From assembly GCA_947486675.1 (NCBI GenBank), contig CANKUF010000064.1:1-5306 (forward strand): a stretch of DNA of 5,306 bases, written 5' to 3'. The first letter of the stretch is position 1. Each line of letters opens with the position of its first letter. The position numbers and the translations under genes are program-made. This document shows positions 1 to 5,043 of the stretch, one piece after another. The stretch comes from Acidimicrobiaceae bacterium. GTDB lineage: Bacteria > Actinomycetota > Acidimicrobiia > Acidimicrobiales > Ilumatobacteraceae. The notes below the pieces were generated by a model, which saw only the letters and a list, made by a program, of their open reading frames with translations, did no database searches and was not told the origin of the DNA.

Positions 1-111
1 GCCGACCCCTTTGCATGAAGCACTCGTTGATGCGTCAGCCATGTCGGGAACAGCAAGCAACGAAGCCATGGCTACAAGTAGCCCAACAGTGCACACGTGC
101 TTAGGGCTCAA
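1..111 (-). CDS. N-terminus of probable secreted protein (partial, 3' end off window)
   Basis: An open frame of 37 codons starts with TTG immediately after the oxygenase TGA (the junction reads TGATTG) and runs off the window without a stop. Translated from TTG it begins MSPKHV, followed by a hydrophobic core at residues 9-21 (VGLLVAMASLLAV) and an ADA signal-peptidase-I-like site at residues 25-27, then a Ser/Thr/Ala-rich stretch with a Cys at 33. This is a textbook signal-peptide layout with a basic n-region, h-region and c-region. GTG at 96 and ATG at 69 are alternative starts, but both lose the basic residues and ATG also loses most of the core. I see no convincing Shine-Dalgarno, so translation may be coupled to the upstream gene. 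The mature protein is not visible and no function can be assigned. The frame is the same as the oxygenase frame, so it would become a C-terminal extension only if the TGA were read through. Confidence 0.5.
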   Translation of the reverse strand, partial: MSPKHVCTVGLLVAMASLLAVPDMADASTSASCKGVG

Positions 112-957
112 TCAGTCCACCAATGCGTCGCCGCGCATTCCTGCACGCTCAAGGTGAACTGGCAATACACGTCCGTACAACTGTTTGGTGCGTTCGGGGC
201 TGCCCACAACGCCTTCCATTTCAGTGAAACTGAAAATCGCTACGTACCTCATTGTCGGACCACTCAAAGGTGTTACCCGATGCAACGAATAACGACCTTT
301 GAAAATCTGCAGATCGCCAGGCTCAAGGTGCAACGTATGAATCAGTGTTTGATCGCCGTCCAACACTCGACCAACACCGTCGTAGTTTTCATCTGTTGGT
401 GTACGCAGATTTGGACTGAATTCAAACTCGCCACCATGCTCTGCATTTTGAATAGCAAGTGTGACGGTGTAGTTATTGGTGTCGAAGTGCCATGGGAAAC
501 CATTCCCCTCTTCTGCCAGGTTGATGACAACATCGGCAAGGGGGTCGGCGTATCGGTAAAACGATGGCTCTTCGAGAACCTCTTGGATGAATGGAGCAAA
601 TGATGGCCATTCGTACAGCGAGCGAATGATGCTGTCATCACCAAAGTTGTCGGCCGGAACGAACGCATTTGAGCGATCGTAAAACCGTCGAAGTGGATGT
701 GTGTCAGGTAAATCTGCTGGCAGCTGCGTGAAGTACGGATTCGTGCGATTGAAGTTGCGATGACCAAGATGCGAAACTCTGTCGCCTTCAGCAACGAGTG
801 CCGGAATGGCTTCTGGTTTTACAAATTGCTTAATGACGGCACAGCCAACTGAGCGAACGTCTTCTTGTACGCTCGACACAAGCTGCCTGCGTGCTTCGCC
901 ATCTTCATGAATTGGGTAGCGATCTAGGTCGACTACCTGTGCAATATCAATTGCCAT
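112..957 (-). CDS. 2OG/Fe(II) oxygenase of the BesD/HalD-related family, probable hydroxylase
   Basis: This 281-residue cytoplasmic protein should couple 2-oxoglutarate decarboxylation to oxidation of a substrate at a non-haem Fe(II) centre. The double-stranded beta-helix core carries the facial triad H157-x-D159 (in FPWHFDTNNYTVTLAIQ) and distal H226 (in YSLHRVTP). R237 (in TMRYVAIFSF) is placed to bind the 2OG carboxylate. The surrounding blocks, GGEFEFSP, ENYDGVGRVLDG and PGDLQIFKGRYSLHRV, resemble the family that includes the amino-acid halogenase BesD. Those halogenases have Gly in place of the Asp, whereas this protein keeps Asp, so hydroxylation is expected. The substrate is unknown; a free amino acid is suggested by family only. 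I chose ATG 957 because the longer frame from TTG 1005 would translate the 15-bp hairpin into a low-similarity leader (MLPQC...). An AGGA abuts the ATG with no spacer, so the ribosome binding site is poor. The phoX stop lies 58 nt upstream. Confidence 0.88.
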   Translation of the reverse strand: MAIDIAQVVDLDRYPIHEDGEARRQLVSSVQEDVRSVGCAVIKQFVKPEAIPALVAEGDRVSHLGHRNFNRTNPYFTQLPADLPDTHPLRRFYDRSNAFVPADNFGDDSIIRSLYEWPSFAPFIQEVLEEPSFYRYADPLADVVINLAEEGNGFPWHFDTNNYTVTLAIQNAEHGGEFEFSPNLRTPTDENYDGVGRVLDGDQTLIHTLHLEPGDLQIFKGRYSLHRVTPLSGPTMRYVAIFSFTEMEGVVGSPERTKQLYGRVLPVHLERAGMRGDALVD

Positions 958-964
958 TCCTACA

Positions 965-1004
965 TGTTGCCACAGTGCCAATAGGGGTCGGCACTGTGGC
1001 AACA
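965..1004 (-). terminator. Perfect 15-bp hairpin between phoX and the oxygenase
   Basis: The arms TGTTGCCACAGTGCC (965-979) and GGCACTGTGGCAACA (990-1004) are exact reverse complements around a 10-nt loop. The structure starts 11 nt after the phoX stop codon and ends 7 nt before the oxygenase ATG. As RNA on the minus strand it would be very stable and could end phoX transcription. However, no U-tract follows (the next bases are TGTAGGA), so it is not a canonical intrinsic terminator. It could instead limit read-through, protect the 3' end of phoX mRNA, or control translation of the oxygenase. Confidence 0.55.
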
Positions 1005-1015
1005 AAAGGTTGTAA

Positions 1016-2833
1016 CTAGCTTCCGATCACACCACCGTTGATGCGCTTGATCACGATGGTGCAGTCACGTGGAACTGGACCAGATGCACCGACGAAGAAC
1101 TCTGGGAAGTTCGACACTGCGGCACTTCCGTCTCCTGGGTGCTGCAGGTTGACAAACATCGTCTTGCGGTCTGGCGTGGTTGTCACTCCGGTTACTTCAG
1201 AGCCCTTTACGCCGGTAAAGAGACGCTTGAATTCGCGGGTCACTGGGTCTGCAACAAGCAATTGGTCGTTGTTTCCACCAGGCTGAGCTCCGTCTGTCTG
1301 AACGAATACTCGTCCTTCTGGATCCACCCAAATTCCATCTGGCGAACCAAACATCTGACCACCAGCATCGGCCACGTCCTTTGCAAGAACGAAGATTTCC
1401 CAATTGAAGGTTTTGCCAACGTGCTTATCTGCATCCTTCCAACGGATGATGTGACCGCTTGAGTTCACTGCAGTTGGGTTTGAGTTATTCACTCCCGCCT
1501 TGCCTGTCGTGCCACGCTGGGTGTTGTTTGTGAGTGTCACGTACAACTCGCCCTTTGGCGAAGCTGCAATCCACTCTGGTCGGTCCATTTTGGTTGCACC
1601 AACAGCATCTGCTGCAAGTCGGGTGTTGACCAAGATGTAATCCATCTTCCAGCCTGCAAGCAATGGGTTCTTCGGGCTGAGTTCTAACCACTCACCTGTT
1701 CCGTCTTCGAGGTACTTCGCTGCGTACAGCACGCCTCTGTCGAGCGGGCTTTCCTTTTTAGCAATCATCTTTTTCCACGGCTCTGCCGATACAAACTTGT
1801 AGACATAGTCGAAACGCTCGTCGTCGCCCATGTACACCACTGCACGTCCGTCTTTACCTTCTACGAACGTTGCACCTTCGTGCTTGATGCGACCAAGTGC
1901 GGTTCGCTTAACAGGAACACTCTTTGGGTTTTCTGGGTCAATTTCAACGATCCATCCAAAGCGATTGATTTCATTTGCGTATGACGTGTTTGACAAGTCG
2001 AAACGCGCATCAAACTTGTGCCAGTCATAACCGAAACCAGCAGCAACGATTCCGTAACGAGCTTGCTCGGTGTTTGCCTTCCACGTGGTTTGTGCAGTTC
2101 CGAAGTAACCGTTGAAGTTTTCTTCACACGTTAGGTATGTTCCCCACGGCGTGTAACCGTTTGCACAGTTGTTCAGCGTGCCAAGAACTGGGTTGCCGGC
2201 AGCATTTACCAAGAGATCGCTCTTTGCGGCAGGACCACTGAACTTCATTGGGGTGTTGCCGTGGATACGACGATTCTTCGCGCTCTTCGCCAACTTCCAG
2301 CCAGTCTTTGTGTTTTCGATCATCAACACCGAAACTCCGTGAGCGGCCTGCGAAAGCTTTACTTCATCCAAACTGGTAGGCAAGGCCTTACCCATGATGT
2401 GTGGAGTGGTTCCATACTCGTGGTTGATGCAGAGCAAACCCTTTTTGTTGTCACCGAAGTAGTGCATTCCGTCGTGGCCAATTCCAACGCTCAGAGCCTG
2501 ATTGTCTGCAGTGAATCCTGCATAGTCAAATGACTTTCCGCTTCCGTCTAGCTTTTCGCGCCATGGAATCAACACGCTGTATTCGTATTCAGGAGCAATG
2601 GTTGGCATCGCAGATGCCTGCATTGGAATGGAGGTAAAGCCGATCTTTGCGCGCTTAGCCAATGCTGCGCCAGACGTTGGTTTTGCATCTAGTGCCGAAA
2701 CCTTTGAGCCGCCCATGAACATGAGTGCAGCGCCCGCTACACCACCGACAAGCAGTTGACGTCGGGACATGTATCCGTCGAGAACCTCTTCAAATGTTTG
2801 ATTATCTGAGTAATTGCTGAATTCTTCTTCCAT
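1016..2833 (-). CDS. phoX: PhoX-family alkaline phosphatase, Tat-exported
   Basis: This 605-residue protein belongs to the PhoX (DUF839) family of secreted phosphatases that release phosphate from organic phosphomonoesters; characterised members use Fe(III) and Ca(II) ions. A twin-arginine signal is present: a 21-residue acidic n-region typical of the family, then MSRRQLL (22-28), a hydrophobic stretch to about 42, and a VSA cleavage site near 45-47. Family blocks in order are NHEYG (137-141), NNCANG...TPWGTYLTCEEN (221-239; C223 and E237/E238 match the metal-binding region), GRIKHEGA (314-321), VYMGDDERFDYVYKFVS (333-349), RPEWIAASPKGELYVTLTNN (418-437), FGSPDGIWVDPEGRVFVQTDG (495-515) and a C-terminal FVNLQHPGD (560-568). 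The length is normal for the family. ATG 2833 is supported by AAGGAG 7 nt upstream; ATG 2770, at the SRR motif, has no well-spaced ribosome binding site. It probably has its own promoter in the 112-nt upstream gap. Phosphate-starvation control is typical of the family but not proven here. Confidence 0.95.
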   Translation of the reverse strand: MEEEFSNYSDNQTFEEVLDGYMSRRQLLVGGVAGAALMFMGGSKVSALDAKPTSGAALAKRAKIGFTSIPMQASAMPTIAPEYEYSVLIPWREKLDGSGKSFDYAGFTADNQALSVGIGHDGMHYFGDNKKGLLCINHEYGTTPHIMGKALPTSLDEVKLSQAAHGVSVLMIENTKTGWKLAKSAKNRRIHGNTPMKFSGPAAKSDLLVNAAGNPVLGTLNNCANGYTPWGTYLTCEENFNGYFGTAQTTWKANTEQARYGIVAAGFGYDWHKFDARFDLSNTSYANEINRFGWIVEIDPENPKSVPVKRTALGRIKHEGATFVEGKDGRAVVYMGDDERFDYVYKFVSAEPWKKMIAKKESPLDRGVLYAAKYLEDGTGEWLELSPKNPLLAGWKMDYILVNTRLAADAVGATKMDRPEWIAASPKGELYVTLTNNTQRGTTGKAGVNNSNPTAVNSSGHIIRWKDADKHVGKTFNWEIFVLAKDVADAGGQMFGSPDGIWVDPEGRVFVQTDGAQPGGNNDQLLVADPVTREFKRLFTGVKGSEVTGVTTTPDRKTMFVNLQHPGDGSAAVSNFPEFFVGASGPVPRDCTIVIKRINGGVIGS

Positions 2834-2840
2834 TGTCTCT

Positions 2841-2846
2841 CTCCTT
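2841..2846 (-). promoter_or_regulatory. Shine-Dalgarno of phoX
   Basis: AAGGAG lies 7 nt before ATG 2833, within the purine run AAGGAGAGAGA. It is the strongest ribosome binding site in the window and fixes the phoX start upstream of the twin-arginine motif, giving the long acidic n-region. Confidence 0.8.
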
Positions 2847-2863
2847 GTTGTGAAGTTGAGAGG

Positions 2864-2869
2864 ACAATA
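2864..2869 (-). promoter_or_regulatory. Candidate -10 element of phoX (TATTGT)
   Basis: TATTGT fits the TAnnnT actinobacterial -10 pattern and lies 30 nt before the phoX ATG, which would give a short leader containing the ribosome binding site. No good -35 is present at 16-18 nt; CCTTGT at 16 nt is the nearest. That is common for activator-dependent promoters. The assignment rests on pattern only. Confidence 0.35.
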
Positions 2870-2885
2870 GAACTCGCAGATGGCT

Positions 2886-2942
2886 ACAAGGTTTTACAAC
2901 GGGAACAACGAGCGCAATTTCAGGTAAACAATTTGCTAACAA
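2886..2942 (-). repeat. Phased TTGT motif array upstream of phoX, possible activator binding region
   Basis: Within this 57-nt stretch the minus strand carries TTGT five times, and TTGC once in the same series. The + strand complements start at 2886, 2896, 2905, 2914, 2928 and 2939, so the spacing is 10, 9, 9, 14 and 11 nt, roughly one helical turn apart. The two most upstream copies form adjacent 11-nt units, GTTAGCAAATT (2930-2940) and GTTTACCTGAA (2919-2929). The second unit resembles the GTTCACC-type direct repeat bound by actinobacterial PhoP. The stretch 2914-2936 also forms an imperfect dyad (GCAAATT, 9 nt, AAATTGC). A regulator of phosphate-starvation type is plausible here, but the match is partial. 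Confidence 0.4.
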
Positions 2943-2945
2943 TGT

Positions 2946-3533
2946 TTAGCGAAGGTGTGAGGCCTCGTTGATGCTCACTATGGATTTCGCCCCGGAACGC
3001 GAGGCCGCCACTCGGTGAATCGACGTGTACTGAGGGTAGAAAAAGCCCATCTGTGTTGAAATGCCCAGAACATATGCAAGGTATTGATTAATCACGCCAC
3101 CGTGGCACACCACCGCGACCTTTTCTCCTGGGTGTCGCTCAATAAGTTCGTTGATTGACGAAATCACACGATCACGGAATACTTCTGGCGAATCGGCAGT
3201 TTCATCCCACTCGCCTTGCATCATTTTTTGCCAACGCGGATCATTCGTTGCGCGCAATTCTTCAATAGGAACATACTCATTGGAGTTTCTGTCGAACTCG
3301 GCAACGCCTTCACAAATTTCGTACTGAATGCCAAGCTTTTCAATGAGTGGCTGTGCTGTTTCTCGCGCACGTCGAAGCGGGCTCGCATACACCGCATCAA
3401 TACTCTCACTAGCTAAATACGCAGCCATTTTCTTGGACTGTTCGTGGCCCTCAGCTGATAGCTCGGGGTCGGCAATTCCTGTTTCCAATTCAATGCGCAC
3501 AGGTAGCGCATGACGAACCAGGATGATTTCCAC
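2946..3533 (-). CDS. Histidine phosphatase superfamily protein (phosphoglycerate-mutase-like)
   Basis: This 195-residue cytoplasmic enzyme hydrolyses or transfers phosphate through a phosphohistidine intermediate. The nucleophile is H8 in LVRHALP (6-7 R/H follow the family pattern, with Ala instead of the usual Gly in RHG). SPLRRARETA (51-60) supplies the second pocket arginine R55, E79 in GVAEFD is the likely proton donor, and H144 in VVCHGGVIN closes the pocket. The length fits a minimal single-domain member. The start is GTG at 3533, giving MEIILVRH, the usual family beginning. No Shine-Dalgarno precedes it, but a TACATT -10-like element ends 7 nt upstream. It lies 29 nt after the kinase stop. 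In mycobacteria the phosphatase gene next to rsfS acts on a glucosyl-phosphoglycerate; whether this one does cannot be read from sequence. A generic phosphatase role is equally possible. Confidence 0.92.
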   Translation of the reverse strand: MEIILVRHALPVRIELETGIADPELSAEGHEQSKKMAAYLASESIDAVYASPLRRARETAQPLIEKLGIQYEICEGVAEFDRNSNEYVPIEELRATNDPRWQKMMQGEWDETADSPEVFRDRVISSINELIERHPGEKVAVVCHGGVINQYLAYVLGISTQMGFFYPQYTSIHRVAASRSGAKSIVSINEASHLR

Positions 3534-3540
3534 GTCTAAG

Positions 3541-3568
3541 AATGTAGATGGATCGGCGTGTGTTACAA
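3541..3568 (-). promoter_or_regulatory. Candidate leaderless promoter of the histidine phosphatase gene
   Basis: On the minus strand TTGTAA (3563-3568, overlapping the kinase stop codon), a 16-nt spacer and TACATT (3541-3546) form a sigma-70-like pair. The -10 ends 7 nt before the GTG start, where a transcription start would normally fall, and no Shine-Dalgarno is present between them. Leaderless mRNAs of this design are common in Actinobacteria. The short motif could occur by chance. Confidence 0.35.
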
Positions 3569-4618
3569 CAACTCAGCCAGATTCAGCTCGCGAACTGCGC
3601 GATCAAACCTGTTGGTCATTACTTCAATCAGCGTGCGTTGGCGTGGGTCTGACAAATCCATTCCCCTACTTGCAATTACTGGGTACGCAAGGCAGAACAA
3701 TGCAGCAGTTCGGTAGTGCAACCACAGTGTGTCGCGGTCTACAAGGCCCGCTGGCGCACCATGAGTGATCAGTGCAGCAACCCATTGATCGAACAAATCA
3801 CGCTCGTGCTTGCTCGCAACTTCAGGAGTAAGACTTTGCGTTACAAAATATGCAATGTCGTATGCGCCAGTACCGGTGCCTAACAATTGGAAGTCGATGG
3901 CAACAGGTTCGTTGTTTTCATTGAACAACAAGTTGTCTGCGCGATAGTCGCCGTGACACAACGTGTTTGGTCCAACCACCATGCTGCTCAGCAATTTTGG
4001 AAGTGCTTCGCTGAAGTGCGGACCAATTTCCAGAATTGCTTGCGGCAATGACATCTCTGAAGTCAACTTTGCCCAGCCTTCGCCAAACACAAACGGCAAC
4101 ACTGCAGGATAAATAGGATCACCGAGGCTCACCGTTTTACCCGCTTCTGCGAGTGCATCGCCTTTACCCCACCAATTGGCATGCATCTTCGCCACTGCAT
4201 CAACTGACTTTCGCGCGTCTTCAATGGTCATACCAATGTTTTGGTCAATGATTCGCATGTTGCCAAGGTCTTCCATAACCACCACAAACTTGCTCGTCTC
4301 TTCATCGATCAACGAGAGATAGCCAACAGGAACTTGTATTGGCATTTCATTGATGAGTGAATTAAAGAAATTCGCTTCGCGGATGTACATGCGAAGCATG
4401 GTGCTCGTAAACACTGCTGCTTCATCGAGTGCCGGAAGTTTGACAATGACCGAAGACGGACATTTTGGACCCGTGAGTTTGCATCGATACAACGCACTCG
4501 ACACGCCGATTCCCGAACCAATCTGGTTGCAATCAATTGAATCAATTTCCCAACCCAGAACAGACTTAAACCACGCCTGATTAACGTCGCCAATAGACGA
4601 CGGAATATGTGCCCCCAC
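3563..4618 (-). CDS. Aminoglycoside-phosphotransferase-fold kinase (ecdysteroid-kinase-like)
   Basis: This 351-residue protein has the choline/aminoglycoside kinase fold and probably transfers the ATP gamma-phosphate to a small hydroxylated substrate. In the N-lobe, VIVK (57-60) supplies the ATP-binding lysine K60, REANFF (80-85) the helix-C glutamate E81, and VVMEDLG (113-119) the hinge. In the C-lobe, CHGDYRADNLLF (221-232) gives catalytic D224 and metal-binding N229, and AIDFQ (240-244) gives D242 of the DFG-equivalent. DFQ instead of DFG, with the following GTGAYDIAYF, is typical of the ecdysteroid-kinase-like group (EcKinase/DUF1679) rather than of true aminoglycoside-resistance enzymes. 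All catalytic residues are intact. The GTG start at 4618 is supported by AAGGGGGT just upstream. It lies between rsfS and a histidine phosphatase; substrate and pathway are unknown, and antibiotic resistance should not be inferred. Confidence 0.88.
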   Translation of the reverse strand: MGAHIPSSIGDVNQAWFKSVLGWEIDSIDCNQIGSGIGVSSALYRCKLTGPKCPSSVIVKLPALDEAAVFTSTMLRMYIREANFFNSLINEMPIQVPVGYLSLIDEETSKFVVVMEDLGNMRIIDQNIGMTIEDARKSVDAVAKMHANWWGKGDALAEAGKTVSLGDPIYPAVLPFVFGEGWAKLTSEMSLPQAILEIGPHFSEALPKLLSSMVVGPNTLCHGDYRADNLLFNENNEPVAIDFQLLGTGTGAYDIAYFVTQSLTPEVASKHERDLFDQWVAALITHGAPAGLVDRDTLWLHYRTAALFCLAYPVIASRGMDLSDPRQRTLIEVMTNRFDRAVRELNLAELL

Positions 4619-4622
4619 AAAT

Positions 4623-4630
4623 ACCCCCTT
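4623..4630 (-). promoter_or_regulatory. Shine-Dalgarno deciding the GTG start of the kinase
   Basis: AAGGGGGT lies on the minus strand with its G-run 5 nt before GTG 4618. It supports this GTG over the longer frame to 4662 in another register and over internal methionines. Confidence 0.6.
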
Positions 4631-4631
4631 G

Positions 4632-4651
4632 GCACACAGTACACACTGTGC
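4632..4651. promoter_or_regulatory. Operator-like inverted repeat in the rsfS-kinase gap
   Basis: The 20-bp sequence GCACACAGTACACACTGTGC is an interrupted palindrome: GCACA/TGTGC outer arms plus inner AC/GT pairs, 7 of 10 position pairs symmetric. It can also fold as a 6-bp CACAGT/ACTGTG hairpin with a 4-nt loop. It lies 13 nt upstream of the kinase start, beside its ribosome binding site. It could be an operator or a short attenuating hairpin; no -10/-35 pair is evident around it. Confidence 0.3.
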
Positions 4652-4676
4652 AGAGGATGCAAAAATCCCTTACGGG

Positions 4677-5039
4677 TTAGGCGATGGCTTGCCAGTCAAC
4701 AACGGGAACGTCTTGGTATAGCCGCTCAATTTCGTAGAACTCACGAATGTCTTCCGAGAAGATGTGCACGATCACATCGCCGTAGTCCAGCAACACCCAC
4801 TGCTGTTCCGACATGCCTTCGCTGCGTAGCAACGGACGTTCGGACTCTTCGCGAATCTTGGCTGTGATCTCGTTAGCAATGGTGCGCAACTGACGTGAGT
4901 TGCTGGCGCTCACCACCACAAACATTTCAGTACTCGCCAGAATGTCGCCAACATCAAGCACAATGATGTTGCTGACCTGCTTGTCTTCGGCCGCGCGCGC
5001 CGCAACTACAGCAACAGTTGCGGCATCAGTTTTGTTCAT
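4677..5039 (-). CDS. rsfS: Ribosomal silencing factor RsfS
   Basis: This 120-residue cytoplasmic protein belongs to the RsfS/Iojap family, which binds ribosomal protein L14 (uL14) on the 50S subunit and blocks subunit joining, lowering translation under nutrient limitation. The single domain covers nearly the whole chain: NIIVLDV (24-30), FVVVSASNSRQLRTIANEI (40-58), EGMSEQQWVLLDYGDVIVHIF (74-94, the family signature) and REFYEIERLY (99-108). The length is standard. ATG 5039 is chosen because it begins the conserved domain region and lies 4 nt after the upstream stop. GTG 5051, which overlaps that stop, would add four residues and cannot be excluded; the Shine-Dalgarno is weak for both. The spacing implies cotranscription and perhaps translational coupling with the upstream envelope gene, as in the nadD-rsfS neighbourhood of Actinobacteria. 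Confidence 0.96.
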   Translation of the reverse strand: MNKTDAATVAVVAARAAEDKQVSNIIVLDVGDILASTEMFVVVSASNSRQLRTIANEITAKIREESERPLLRSEGMSEQQWVLLDYGDVIVHIFSEDIREFYEIERLYQDVPVVDWQAIA

Positions 5040-5043
5040 TGTC

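Noticed and set aside
1..10. GCCGACCCCT, also found on the minus strand in the loop region of the hairpin (983-992)
   Set aside because: A 10-nt match on either strand is expected many times by chance in a window this size.
97..603. 168-codon open frame on the + strand
   Set aside because: It lies wholly antisense to the oxygenase gene, has a Cys/His/Trp-rich composition with no domain, and the opposite strand encodes a clear catalytic motif set.
958..1005. N-terminal extension of the oxygenase from TTG 1005
   Set aside because: These 16 codons are made almost entirely of the perfect hairpin and look unlike the family; ATG 957 begins the family-like sequence.
3523..3768. 81-codon + strand frame over the phosphatase-kinase junction
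   Set aside because: It is mostly antisense to the kinase C-terminus, shows no recognisable domain, and no ribosome binding site was found.
3563..4618. Reading the kinase as an antibiotic-resistance aminoglycoside phosphotransferase
   Set aside because: DFQ in place of DFG and the GTGAYDIAYF block fit the ecdysteroid-kinase-like group, and no mobile or resistance context is present.
4309..4662. 117-codon minus-strand frame overlapping the kinase start
   Set aside because: It is out of register with the kinase, whose N-lobe motifs and ribosome binding site are clear; composition is Arg/Cys-rich as expected of a shadow frame.
4660..4679. CCCGTAAGGGATTTTT after the rsfS stop as an intrinsic terminator
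   Set aside because: The stem is only 3 bp, too weak despite the T-run; read-through into the kinase is more likely.
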